Source: Ruegeria sp. 6PALISEP08 (GTDB taxonomy: Bacteria; Pseudomonadota; Alphaproteobacteria; Rhodobacterales; Rhodobacteraceae). From it: 64,000 nt of DNA. The stretch covers positions 434,001 to 498,000 of the forward strand of contig NZ_LGXZ01000001.1 in assembly GCF_001238295.1 (NCBI RefSeq). Reading direction: 5' to 3'. Each line of letters starts with the position of its first letter. The stretch's first letter is position 1. The notes below the pieces were generated by a model that was not told the DNA's origin, did not search any database, and saw only the letters and a program-made list of their open reading frames with translations. Shown one piece after another: positions 15,831 through 24,409 of the stretch. A program made the position numbers and the translations under genes.

Positions 15831-16535
15831 ATGGCAAAAAACAGAAAACCAGAAGCCGATAGGTTGCCCATCAGCCAGCGGATCGACAGCCGGATGCCAA
15901 ACCCTAAACGGCGCGAGATGAGCCCGACTGAATGGGCGATCAAAGGCGAATTGATCCTGAACTGCTCGTGCGATGTGTTCTGCCCCTGTGTTGTGTCGCT
16001 GGGCGCGCACCCTCCGACCGAGGGCCATTGCCATGCCTGGATGGGCATCATCGTTGATGAAGGACATTACGAGGGCGAAGATCTGTCGGGGCTGAATGTC
16101 GGACTGCTGGTCGATATTCCGGGCCGGATGGGCGAAGGTCAGTGGAAAGTAGCGGCGTATGTCGACGAACGGGCCAGCGGTAAGGCCTACAATGGTTTAC
16201 TGCAAATATTTAGCGGACAGGCGGGCGGTACCACCGGGCTCTTCACCATGCTGGTCAGCGAGATCATAGGGGCCGAGCGCGCACCGGTTCAGATTGAACG
16301 CGACGGGACCAAGCGTCGTATCATGATAGGTCGCAAGATTCAGGGCGAGATCGAGATGCTCGGCGGTAAAGATCCAGAGCATCCTGTCATGGTATCGAAC
16401 TCGAAATACTGGATGGGACCGGACATTATCGTGGCACGGGGCACGAAATCGAAAGTGCGTGATTACGGTCGGGTTTGGGACTTTGGCGGAAAGTCAGCAG
16501 AAATTTGCCCGATTGACTGGCGCGGGCCAAAGTGA
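15831..16535 (+). CDS. DUF1326 protein with Cys-rich CSCxxxCPC motif
   Basis: A 234-residue protein with no signal peptide. Four cysteines fall within nine residues (CSCDVFCPC, positions 45-53), followed by HCHAW near 66-70, so a metal site is likely. The rest (WKVAAYVDERASGKAYNG, GGTTGLFTMLVSEIIGAERAPV) matches the DUF1326 pattern. It sits 4 nt after the DUF2182 gene and overlaps the DinB start. Probably works with DUF2182; the metal and reaction are unknown. Confidence 0.8.
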   Translation: MAKNRKPEADRLPISQRIDSRMPNPKRREMSPTEWAIKGELILNCSCDVFCPCVVSLGAHPPTEGHCHAWMGIIVDEGHYEGEDLSGLNVGLLVDIPGRMGEGQWKVAAYVDERASGKAYNGLLQIFSGQAGGTTGLFTMLVSEIIGAERAPVQIERDGTKRRIMIGRKIQGEIEMLGGKDPEHPVMVSNSKYWMGPDIIVARGTKSKVRDYGRVWDFGGKSAEICPIDWRGPK

Positions 16536-17062
16536 TGATCACCGGCGCATACGCACGTGAGATGGCGCAGTACAATCATTGGCAAAACAAGCAGTTGGCG
16601 GAGTTCTTTCAGGCACTTTCTCACGAAGAACTGATCCTCGAACGTGGTGCTTTTTTTGGCTCGATACTGGGCACAGCCAACCATTTGCTTTGGGGTGATT
16701 GGATCTGGATGTCTCGTTTTGAAAATGGGGACGGACCGGAAAGCAACGTTCACCGCGCAGGCGGTGGTATTCATGAAAGCGTGTATCTGTGCCCCGACTT
16801 GCTTGCGTGGCTGCCCCTGCGTGAAAAGATCGACGCGCGGATCATCAAATGGGCGGAAACCCTGGAGGATGAACCTCTGACAGGTCCGTTCACATGGTAT
16901 TCGGCCGCGAAACAGGCCGACATTACTTTACCTTACGCGCGTTGCGTCATCCATATGTTCAACCACCAGACCCACCACCGCGGACAATTGCACAAAATGC
17001 TGACCGAGGCTGGATCTCAAGCACCCGTCAGTGATCTTGTCTTCATGCCACAGGAGGTTTGA
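16535..17062 (+). CDS. DinB family protein
   Basis: A 175-residue four-helix protein of the DinB/YfiT-like superfamily. The metal triad is visible as ANHLLWGD in the second helix and HMFNHQTHHRGQLH in the last. Superfamily members include thiol-dependent transferases that use mycothiol, bacillithiol or glutathione. The ATG shares its A with the TGA of the DUF1326 gene, and the dmdA ATG follows the stop immediately. A thiol-transfer role in this sulfur locus is possible but speculative. Confidence 0.85.
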   Translation: MITGAYAREMAQYNHWQNKQLAEFFQALSHEELILERGAFFGSILGTANHLLWGDWIWMSRFENGDGPESNVHRAGGGIHESVYLCPDLLAWLPLREKIDARIIKWAETLEDEPLTGPFTWYSAAKQADITLPYARCVIHMFNHQTHHRGQLHKMLTEAGSQAPVSDLVFMPQEV

Positions 17063-18166
17063 ATGCCGCAAATATCTGCTTCTCGCCGCCTGAGGCGCAC
17101 GCCATTCTCGGATGGGGTCGAAGCCGCTGGGGTCAAGGGGTATACGGTATATAACCGTATGTTGTTGCCCACTGTTTTCGAAAGCGTTCAGGCCGATTAC
17201 CGGCATTTGAAGACCCATGTGCAGGTGTGGGATGTGGCCTGTGAACGTCAGGTTGAACTGCGCGGGCCGGACGCCGCACGTCTGATGCAGATGCTGACTC
17301 CGCGCGACTTGCGAGGGATGTTGCCCGGCCAGTGTTTCTATGTGCCGATCGTTGATGAAACGGGTGGAATGCTGAATGATCCCGTGGCGGTGAAACTGTC
17401 TGAAGACCGTTGGTGGATCTCGATTGCTGACAGTGACTTGTTGCTGTGGGTCAAAGGGATCGCCGTAGGGTATCGTTTGGATGTGTTGGTGGACGAACCG
17501 GATGTATCGCCGCTTGCGGTTCAGGGCCCCAAGGCAGATGAGCTTATGGCCCGCGTGTTTGGAGACCGAGTACGGGACATCCGGTTCTTCAAGTTCGATA
17601 TGTTCGAATTTGAAGGGCGCGATCTGGCCGTGGCGCGCTCGGGTTATTCCAAACAGGGCGGGTTTGAGATTTATGTTGAGGGCAGCGACATTGGTATGCC
17701 CCTCTGGAACGCGTTGTTTGGTGCAGGCGAAGATCTTCGGGTGCGTGCAGGCTGTCCAAACCTGATCGAGCGGATCGAGGGCGGTTTGTTGTCCTATGGC
17801 AATGACATGACTGATGACAACACCCCACATGAATGTGGTTTGGGCAAATTCTGCAACACACACACGGCCATCGGCTGCATCGGTCGCGACGCGTTGCTGC
17901 GCGTGGCCAAGGAAGGGCCCATTCAGCAAATCCGACCTATCGCGATTGCGGGCGATCCTGTGCCGGGCTGCGATCGGCCTTGGGGTCTTTACGCGGACGG
18001 AAAGTGGGTCGGTCAGGTGACGTCCGCCGCCTGGTCGCCTGATTTCAAAACCAACGTGGCGATTGGCATGGTGCGATTGAGCCACTGGGAAGCGGGAACG
18101 GAACTGGACGTGGAAACACCGGATGGAATGCGTCGCGCAACCGTGCAGGCGCATTTTTGGATTTAA
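17063..18166 (+). CDS. dmdA: dimethylsulfoniopropionate demethylase DmdA
   Basis: A 367-residue enzyme of the GcvT/aminomethyltransferase fold. The N-terminus (RRTPFSDGVEAAGVK, YNRMLLPTVFES, VWDVACERQVELRGPDA) and SGYSKQGGFEIYVEGSDIGMP and NLIERIEGGLLSYGNDMT match known Roseobacter DmdA sequences as I recall them. DmdA moves a methyl group from DMSP to tetrahydrofolate, giving methylmercaptopropionate, the first step of the demethylation route toward methanethiol. The ATG follows the DinB stop directly, after an AGGAGG. The acuI gene follows, as in other roseobacters. Confidence 0.93.
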   Translation: MPQISASRRLRRTPFSDGVEAAGVKGYTVYNRMLLPTVFESVQADYRHLKTHVQVWDVACERQVELRGPDAARLMQMLTPRDLRGMLPGQCFYVPIVDETGGMLNDPVAVKLSEDRWWISIADSDLLLWVKGIAVGYRLDVLVDEPDVSPLAVQGPKADELMARVFGDRVRDIRFFKFDMFEFEGRDLAVARSGYSKQGGFEIYVEGSDIGMPLWNALFGAGEDLRVRAGCPNLIERIEGGLLSYGNDMTDDNTPHECGLGKFCNTHTAIGCIGRDALLRVAKEGPIQQIRPIAIAGDPVPGCDRPWGLYADGKWVGQVTSAAWSPDFKTNVAIGMVRLSHWEAGTELDVETPDGMRRATVQAHFWI

Positions 18167-18167
18167 A

Positions 18168-18232
18168 GGGGGGTTGGGGGCGCTGCCCCCGTCGCTACGC
18201 GACTCCCCCGGGATATTTTGGGCCAGGTGAAG
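18168..18232 (+). repeat. REP-like intergenic palindromic element
   Basis: GC-rich sequence with the stem GGGGGC-GCT-GCCCCC, then a second short palindrome GTCGC-TAC-GCGAC, then CCCCCGGGATATTTTGGGCCAG. This layout resembles an extragenic repeat often seen in Rhodobacteraceae intergenic regions. It may also attenuate transcription between dmdA and acuI. I see only one clear copy in this window. Confidence 0.55.
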
Positions 18233-18269
18233 AACCGGGCTAGGCGCAGAAACACGAAAGGATTTGAAA

Positions 18270-19265
18270 ATGTTCAATGCTCTGGTGATGGAGAAGGACG
18301 AAGAAAGCGGATTGGCGAGCCCATCGGTCAAACAGTTGTCGGAAGATGATCTGCCGCAAGGTGAAGTCACCGTTGCTGTTGAGTATTCAACGGTCAACTA
18401 CAAGGACGGTCTTTGCCTGTCTCCCAAAGGGGGCGGGCTGGTGCGGACCTATCCGCATGTGCCGGGCATCGATTTTGCCGGTACGGTCGAAGCTTCGTCA
18501 GATGATCGCTACAAACCCGGTGACAAGGTTGTTCTGACCGGCTGGCGTGTCGGTGAGGCGCATTGGGGCGGCTACTCTCAGAAAGCCAATGCGCGGGCCG
18601 ATTGGTTGGTCCCGCTGCCTGACGGGTTGGACGCGCGGCAGGCCATGGCTGTCGGTACCGCCGGTTTCACGGCCATGCTAGCGGTCATGGCACTGGAGGA
18701 TCACGGGCTGACCCCGGATCGGGGGCCGGTTCTGGTAACAGGGGCTGCTGGCGGTGTCGGGTCGGTCGCCACGGCCATTCTGGGCAATCTGGGATATGAG
18801 GTTGCCGCAGTAACCGGGCGGCCCGAAACCGGTGACTATCTGAAGTCATTGGGGGCGACGACCATTGTGCCGCGCGATGACCTGAACGAGACCACCAAAC
18901 GTCCGCTGGAAAGCGAGGCCTGGGCTGGCTGCGTGGATGCAGTGGGTGGCGAGATGCTGGCGCGTGTTCTGGGTCAGATGAAATATGGCTGTTCGGTTGC
19001 AGCGGTAGGTTTGGCCGGGGGCGCGGCGCTGCCCGCGACGGTGATTCCGTTCCTGCTGCGTGGAGTGAACCTGTTGGGGATCGACAGCGTGATGCAGCCT
19101 TATGGCAACCGGTTGCGCGCCTGGAAGCGGATCGCCACTGATTTGCCGATGGACAGGTTGGACGCGATGGTCCAGCCCGCCGCACTTTCGGATTTGCCTC
19201 AGTTGGGTGCCGATATCCTGAAAGGGCAGGTCAAGGGCCGCGTTGTGGTTGATGTGAACGCATAG
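18270..19265 (+). CDS. acuI: acryloyl-CoA reductase AcuI (YhdH family MDR)
   Basis: A 331-residue zinc-free medium-chain dehydrogenase. The substrate-domain motif EYSTVNYKDGLCL, the PHVPGIDFAGTVE segment and the NADPH-binding VTGAAGGVGSVA motif fit the YhdH/AcuI group. AcuI reduces acryloyl-CoA to propionyl-CoA and protects cells from acrylate produced in DMSP cleavage. It follows dmdA, separated by a REP-like element. The start is at 18270, 7 nt after AAAGGA; a TTG at 18264 is less likely. Confidence 0.88.
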   Translation: MFNALVMEKDEESGLASPSVKQLSEDDLPQGEVTVAVEYSTVNYKDGLCLSPKGGGLVRTYPHVPGIDFAGTVEASSDDRYKPGDKVVLTGWRVGEAHWGGYSQKANARADWLVPLPDGLDARQAMAVGTAGFTAMLAVMALEDHGLTPDRGPVLVTGAAGGVGSVATAILGNLGYEVAAVTGRPETGDYLKSLGATTIVPRDDLNETTKRPLESEAWAGCVDAVGGEMLARVLGQMKYGCSVAAVGLAGGAALPATVIPFLLRGVNLLGIDSVMQPYGNRLRAWKRIATDLPMDRLDAMVQPAALSDLPQLGADILKGQVKGRVVVDVNA

Positions 19266-19443
19266 ATTTGGGTATCCGGGCAGCTCTGGCCGAGGTCACT
19301 CGGCTGGAGCTGCGTCAAGTTGGTACAAAATGGTCGCAACACCTCTGGCCATTGATACAATTCCCGACCATGATTGCTATACATCCCAATTGTGATGGCG
19401 TAAGACCCATCCAAAGAGTACCTGAATACGGGGAGTGAGCAGC

Positions 19444-20007
19444 ATGTCTGACGACTTCGAACTGGACATCGATGATTTGCAGCGCCGCATGGATGGCGCC
19501 ATGGCCAATCTGAAAACCGAATTTGCCTCGCTGCGCACGGGTCGGGCTTCGGCATCGATGCTTGAGCCGGTGATGGTTGATGCTTATGGCTCGATGACGC
19601 CGATCAACCAGGTGGGCACAGTAAACGTGCCCGAGCCCCGAATGGTGACTATAAATGTGTGGGATAAGTCACTGGTTGGAAAGGTAGAAAAGGCCATTCG
19701 CGAAAGCGGTCTTGGTATCAATCCTCAGCTGAACGGCACCATCATCATGTTGCCGATTCCCGAACTGAACGAAGAACGCCGCCGCGAACTGGGTAAAGTT
19801 GCCGGGCAATATGCAGAGAGCGCGCGTGTTGCGATCCGCAATGTGCGTCGCGACGGTATGGACCAGATCAAGAAGGCCAAGGCAGACGGTATGTCGGAAG
19901 ACGATCAGAAGCTGTGGGAAAGCGAAGTTCAGGATCTGACGGATGAGATGATCAAGGCGGTTGATGTAGCACTTGAAACCAAGCAAGCCGAAATCATGCA
20001 GGTCTGA
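19444..20007 (+). CDS. frr: ribosome recycling factor
   Basis: A 187-residue protein, the normal length. Signatures include [23 protein letters not shown] and the C-terminal [20 protein letters not shown]. With EF-G it splits post-termination ribosomes. The start at 19444 follows GGGGAG. It opens the envelope cluster. In many bacteria pyrH is directly upstream; here the acuI gene occupies that side. Confidence 0.97.
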   Translation: MSDDFELDIDDLQRRMDGAMANLKTEFASLRTGRASASMLEPVMVDAYGSMTPINQVGTVNVPEPRMVTINVWDKSLVGKVEKAIRESGLGINPQLNGTIIMLPIPELNEERRRELGKVAGQYAESARVAIRNVRRDGMDQIKKAKADGMSEDDQKLWESEVQDLTDEMIKAVDVALETKQAEIMQV

Positions 20008-20016
20008 GCTGGTTTG

Positions 20017-20748
20017 ATGCCCAAAGATCCCCAACCCGAACTGCTCTGCGGCCCGCGTCACGTCGCCATCATCATGGATGGCAATGGTCGCTGGGCTCAG
20101 GCGCGTGGCCGCCCCCGGCTGTTCGGTCATCACGCCGGTGCGCGTCGGGTTCGCGAGATCGTCGAAGCCTGCCCAAGATTGAGGATCAAGTATCTGACCG
20201 TTTTTGCGTTTTCGACTGAAAACTGGAAGCGGACACAGGTTGAAGTGGCGGGGCTGATGAGCCTGTTTCGCCGGTACATCATCAAAGAAACCCGGACGTT
20301 GGCTGAAAACGGCGTACGCGTACGATTTATTGGTGACCGCGTGCGGTTGGACACAAAACTGACCGAATTGATGGATGCTCTGGAACAAGAAACAAAGAAC
20401 AATGACCTCGTTCATCTGACCGTAGCGCTAAACTACGGTGGCCGGGATGAAGTGGCGCGTGCCACGAAAAGACTGGCGCGGGATGTCGCTGAAGGACGGT
20501 TGAAACCTGACGAGGTGGATGAGGAAACATTGCCTAAGTATCTGGATACGCGTGTACTTCCTGACCCCGATCTTGTCGTACGTACCAGTGGTGAAGCGCG
20601 TATTTCGAACTTTCTATTGTGGCAGTCCGCCTATTCTGAGTACGAGTTTATCAATACCCTGTGGCCGGATTTCACCGCCGCCGAGCTTGAACGGCTATGT
20701 CGCAATTTCGGCTCGAGAGAACGCCGGTTCGGAGCGGTTCTGGCATGA
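20017..20748 (+). CDS. uppS: isoprenyl transferase (undecaprenyl diphosphate synthase)
   Basis: A 243-residue cis-prenyltransferase. The catalytic HVAIIMDGNGRWAQ motif with its essential Asp, the FAFSTENWKR segment and the C-terminal RTSGEARISNFLLWQSAY are all present. It makes the C55 lipid carrier for peptidoglycan and polysaccharides. An ATG at 20017 follows frr by 9 nt, and the stop overlaps cdsA. Confidence 0.96.
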   Translation: MPKDPQPELLCGPRHVAIIMDGNGRWAQARGRPRLFGHHAGARRVREIVEACPRLRIKYLTVFAFSTENWKRTQVEVAGLMSLFRRYIIKETRTLAENGVRVRFIGDRVRLDTKLTELMDALEQETKNNDLVHLTVALNYGGRDEVARATKRLARDVAEGRLKPDEVDEETLPKYLDTRVLPDPDLVVRTSGEARISNFLLWQSAYSEYEFINTLWPDFTAAELERLCRNFGSRERRFGAVLA

Positions 20749-21527
20749 GCGAGGGCCGATGGTCTGACCTGACGGCGCGAGTTCTTTCGGCAGCGGTACT
20801 GGTCGCGATCGGCGCGATTGAGGTGTGGCTGGGTGGCGTGTGGTTCGAAACCTTTATTGCGGTCGCCTGTGGTTTGATGGCCTGGGAATTGGTGCGCATG
20901 ATCGAACCCCAAAGCCCTGGCGTGGCCGTTCAATTGGGTATTCTTACAAGCGCGTCGGTTCTGCTGAGCTATCATTTGCCGTCAGTTTATACACTGCCCG
21001 TGGTGATCGCGCCCGCCTTGGTGGGTATGGGGCAGTTGAGCCGGTCGAAAATTCTGTATGCGTTGTTTGCAGTTTGGATCGTAGGGGCTGGACTAGGCTT
21101 TATTTCGATCCGTGAGAATTCTGGCTTTGGCTGGATGGTTTGGCTGATTGCGGTCGTGGTTGCGACCGATGTTGCAGGCTATTTTGTAGGCAAAGCGATA
21201 GGTGGCCCCAAGTTTTGGCCTAAGGTGAGTCCAAAAAAGACATGGTCGGGTACGGCAGGGGGTTGGGCGGCTGCTGCTTGCGTCGGGATTGTCTTTGCGG
21301 CCCATGCCGGTTTCGGAGTGGCCTTCGTTATTGTTTCGGTTTTGGCCTCAATGGCTAGTCAGGCTGGTGATATTGTCGAAAGTGCGGTCAAACGCAAGTT
21401 TGGTGTCAAAGACAGTTCAAACCTGATCCCGGGCCATGGCGGCTTTTTGGATCGCTTTGATGGTATGATGGGCGCTGCCTTGTTTGTTCTGATCGCGGGG
21501 CTGATCTACGCGCCAGGTGGGATGTAA
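20745..21527 (+). CDS. cdsA: phosphatidate cytidylyltransferase
   Basis: A 260-residue polytopic enzyme that makes CDP-diacylglycerol from phosphatidic acid and CTP. The C-terminal signature is complete: GDIVESAVKRKFGVKDSSN followed by PGHGGFLDRFDG. The ATG at 20745 overlaps the uppS stop, and the gene's own stop overlaps the dxr ATG, so translation is coupled through three genes. Confidence 0.95.
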   Translation: MSEGRWSDLTARVLSAAVLVAIGAIEVWLGGVWFETFIAVACGLMAWELVRMIEPQSPGVAVQLGILTSASVLLSYHLPSVYTLPVVIAPALVGMGQLSRSKILYALFAVWIVGAGLGFISIRENSGFGWMVWLIAVVVATDVAGYFVGKAIGGPKFWPKVSPKKTWSGTAGGWAAAACVGIVFAAHAGFGVAFVIVSVLASMASQAGDIVESAVKRKFGVKDSSNLIPGHGGFLDRFDGMMGAALFVLIAGLIYAPGGM

Positions 21528-22699
21528 TGCGCAGGGTTTCTATTCTCGGATCCACGGGCTCGATCGGGCAAAACACAATCGACCTGATCGCCCGCGCGCC
21601 AAACGACTACGAGGTCGTGGCTTTAACGGGCGGCTTAAACATCCAGAAGCTGGCCGATGATGCTTGCCGTTTGGGGGCCGAACTGGCTGTGACGGCGCAT
21701 GAAGACAGGTTGGATGATCTGCGTGCAGCTCTGGCCGGCAGCGGCGTCGAAGCGGCGGCAGGGGTACGTGCGATTGCTGAAGCTGCTGCACGCCCTGCGG
21801 ATTGGGTCATGTCTGCGATCGTAGGTGCCGCGGGACTGGCGCCAGGACTTGAAGCGCTGAAACAGGGGGCAACTCTGGCGCTTGCCAACAAAGAAACGCT
21901 GGTCTGCGCCGGGTCTTTGGTTTTGCGCACGGCCAAGGCGCACGGCGCGCAATTGCTGCCGGTCGATAGCGAGCATTCAGCCGTGTTTCAGGCGCTGGTC
22001 GGAGAGGACATCGGCGCGGTGGAGCGTGTGATCATTACGGCCAGCGGCGGCGCTTTCCGCGACTGGCCGTTGGAAGAACTGGCCAATGCAACGGTTGAAC
22101 AGGCGTCCAGTCACCCAAATTGGGACATGGGACAGCGCATTACAATCGATAGCGCGTCCATGTTCAACAAGGCTCTGGAAGTGATTGAAACCCATGAGTA
22201 CTTTGCCGTTTCGCCTGAGCAAATTGAGGTCCTGGTTCATCCGGAATCGATTGTGCACGCGATGGTCGGGTTTCGGGATGGTGCGATGATGGCCCATATG
22301 GGCGAACCAGATATGCGTCATGCCATCGGGTATGCCCTTCACTGGCCAGAACGGCGTGAGCTTCCTGTGAAACAACTTGATCTTGCGAAACTGGGGCAGT
22401 TGAATTTCAAGGCACCGGATCTGACGCGGTATCCTGCGCTGAAACTGGCGTGGGACGTTATGGATCGTGGTGGTTTGGCGGGGGCTGTTTTCAACGCCGC
22501 TAAAGAACGTGCGTTGGACCATTTCATTGCGCGCAGGATCGGTTTTCTGGACATGGCAGATGCTGTGGCTGCGGTTTTGGACCGCTTTGATGCCGCAGAC
22601 AGCCTTATTGATGCCCCGATGACCCTTGATAACGTACAGCAAACGGACCATTTGGCACGACAATGGGTCGATGACACCGTGGTGGAACGAGCAGGATAG
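21527..22699 (+). CDS. dxr: 1-deoxy-D-xylulose 5-phosphate reductoisomerase
   Basis: A 390-residue enzyme of the MEP isoprenoid pathway. The NADPH-binding N-terminus SILGSTGSIGQNTIDL, the LANKETLVCAG segment and the metal/substrate region LPVDSEHSAVFQAL plus ITIDSASMFNKALEVIE are typical. It supplies precursors for UppS two genes upstream. The ATG overlaps the cdsA stop. Confidence 0.97.
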   Translation: MRRVSILGSTGSIGQNTIDLIARAPNDYEVVALTGGLNIQKLADDACRLGAELAVTAHEDRLDDLRAALAGSGVEAAAGVRAIAEAAARPADWVMSAIVGAAGLAPGLEALKQGATLALANKETLVCAGSLVLRTAKAHGAQLLPVDSEHSAVFQALVGEDIGAVERVIITASGGAFRDWPLEELANATVEQASSHPNWDMGQRITIDSASMFNKALEVIETHEYFAVSPEQIEVLVHPESIVHAMVGFRDGAMMAHMGEPDMRHAIGYALHWPERRELPVKQLDLAKLGQLNFKAPDLTRYPALKLAWDVMDRGGLAGAVFNAAKERALDHFIARRIGFLDMADAVAAVLDRFDAADSLIDAPMTLDNVQQTDHLARQWVDDTVVERAG

Positions 22700-22703
22700 A
22701 ATT

Positions 22704-24056
22704 TTGGACGTACTTTCTCTGATACCGCAATTTGGCAATCTTCTTTGGACGATTGTGGCTTTTGTCGTCGCGCTGTCGGTCATCGTGGCCGTGCATGAAT
22801 ACGGTCATTACATTGTCGGACGGTGGTCAGGCATCCATGCCGAGGTATTCTCGATCGGGTTCGGGCCAGTACTGTGGAGCCGTGTCGACAAGCGTGGCAC
22901 CCGCTGGCAGATCGCCCTGCTACCGTTTGGCGGATATGTGAAATTCCTGGGCGACGCCAATGCCGCGTCGGGCAAGGATGAAGAGGCGATGGGTGAGATC
23001 GCGACCCAAAGCCCGGAAGAGTTGCGACGCACCATGCATGGGGCCCCACTTTGGGCGCGGGCTGCCACAGTGGCGGCTGGACCGGCGTTCAACTTCGCCA
23101 TGTCCATTTTGGTCTTTGGTATGATCTTTTGGTCCCAGGGGGTATCGCGCGAGCCGTTGACCGTGGGTTCTCTGCAACCTCTGCCCGGGACGGTACAGGA
23201 ACTACGGGAAGGGGATGTGATCACTGCAATCGCAGGCATCCCGACACCGGATTATGATGAAGAGGGTGCTTGGCAGGATTTCATCGATGCGCTGCCCGTG
23301 GAACCGGTTCTGAACTATACGGTAATCCGCGATGGCGAAACGATGGATGTTCAGGCCCCCTGGATGTTCCCGCCGCTGATCAGACAGGTGGCTCCGCGCA
23401 GTGCTGCCATGGATATCCAGCTTGAGCAGGGGGATGTCATCACCGCCGTGAACGGCGAGCCCATCTATGCCTTCGATCAGCTGAAGGACTTTGTCGAAAG
23501 CTCGGATGGAAAGGTTCTGTTGTTGGATGTTTGGCGGGAAGGGACGGACCTGGAGTTTGCTCTGGCCCCGCGCCGCACGGATGAACCGAAACCGGAAGGT
23601 GGTTTTATCACACATTGGCGGATCGGGATTGTCGGTGGCATGATGCTGGACCCCGCAACGGAACCCGCTGGCATCTACGATTCCCTGCGTGGTGGTTTCA
23701 TTCAGACGGGTCGCATTATCGAAGGGTCTCTGTCTGGTATGTGGCATATGGTGACGGGTGCGATCAGTACCTGCAACATTTCCGGTCCGATTGGGATTGC
23801 CGAAACCTCGGGCGCGATGGCCAGCCAGGGGGCGCAGAACTTTATCTTCTTCATCGCTGTTCTCTCGACAGCTGTCGGCTTGCTGAACCTGTTCCCGATC
23901 CCAGCCTTGGACGGCGGTCATCTGGTGTTCTACGCCTATGAAGCTGTCGCCGGCAAACCACCCAGTGACAGAGCGCTTCGGATTCTCATGGCGCTTGGAA
24001 TCACCTTTATCCTCTCGCTGATGGTTTTGTCGGTCAGTAACGATCTGTTCTGCTGA
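22704..24056 (+). CDS. rseP: RseP-type site-2 intramembrane zinc metalloprotease
   Basis: A 450-residue membrane protease. The zinc motif HEYGH lies at about 31-35 in the first helix, two PDZ domains follow (about 125-290), and the third zinc ligand lies in NLFPIPALDGGH near the C-terminus. It cleaves anti-sigma factors and leftover signal peptides inside the membrane (MmpA in Caulobacter). No ATG fits the family N-terminus; a TTG at 22704 with AGGA upstream, 4 nt after the dxr stop, is the best start. Confidence 0.93.
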   Translation: MDVLSLIPQFGNLLWTIVAFVVALSVIVAVHEYGHYIVGRWSGIHAEVFSIGFGPVLWSRVDKRGTRWQIALLPFGGYVKFLGDANAASGKDEEAMGEIATQSPEELRRTMHGAPLWARAATVAAGPAFNFAMSILVFGMIFWSQGVSREPLTVGSLQPLPGTVQELREGDVITAIAGIPTPDYDEEGAWQDFIDALPVEPVLNYTVIRDGETMDVQAPWMFPPLIRQVAPRSAAMDIQLEQGDVITAVNGEPIYAFDQLKDFVESSDGKVLLLDVWREGTDLEFALAPRRTDEPKPEGGFITHWRIGIVGGMMLDPATEPAGIYDSLRGGFIQTGRIIEGSLSGMWHMVTGAISTCNISGPIGIAETSGAMASQGAQNFIFFIAVLSTAVGLLNLFPIPALDGGHLVFYAYEAVAGKPPSDRALRILMALGITFILSLMVLSVSNDLFC

Positions 24057-24137
24057 TTGTGGCGCGCGGCGCAGAATTGGGCCGCATTCCCGCCTTATTT
24101 CACGGCTATAGTCTTTCGCGTTGAAAAGGGTATTGCC

Positions 24138-24281
24138 ATGACCAAAGCGCTCAAAAAATCCTACCAGGGCTTCAGCTTTCTATTCCTGTTGAACTGGGAT
24201 GTTTTTTTGAGTTTTGCGATGACCGCTCTGGCGCTGGCATGTGCAGCTTACTTAGCCGGTGTCTATCTGGCCGGATTGTGA
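24138..24281 (+). CDS. small membrane protein of unknown function
   Basis: A 47-residue protein with a basic N-terminus (MTKALKKSYQG) and one or two hydrophobic helices. The start is at 24138, after GAAAAGGG. It sits between rseP and bamA. I believe similar small proteins occur at this spot in related genomes, but no function is known. Confidence 0.6.
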   Translation: MTKALKKSYQGFSFLFLLNWDVFLSFAMTALALACAAYLAGVYLAGL

Positions 24282-24409
24282 TTCTTACTTAAATCGACAA
24301 CTCCCCCCGATCTGGCTGCGTGCCCGAGTGCTTCTATTTCGCCTTTTGACAAGCTCATTCAATCCCGTTACTCAGCATTAAAGACGTAAAATTCTGGGTA
24401 GAGCGCAAA

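Noticed and set aside
18168..18232. Simple intrinsic terminator after dmdA
   Set aside because: The strong stem is not followed by a T-run and the layout fits a REP-like element better; acuI is probably still cotranscribed.
16928..18397. 489-residue open frame on the minus strand
   Set aside because: Antisense to dmdA and parts of its neighbours; no recognisable domains and it crosses the REP-like element.
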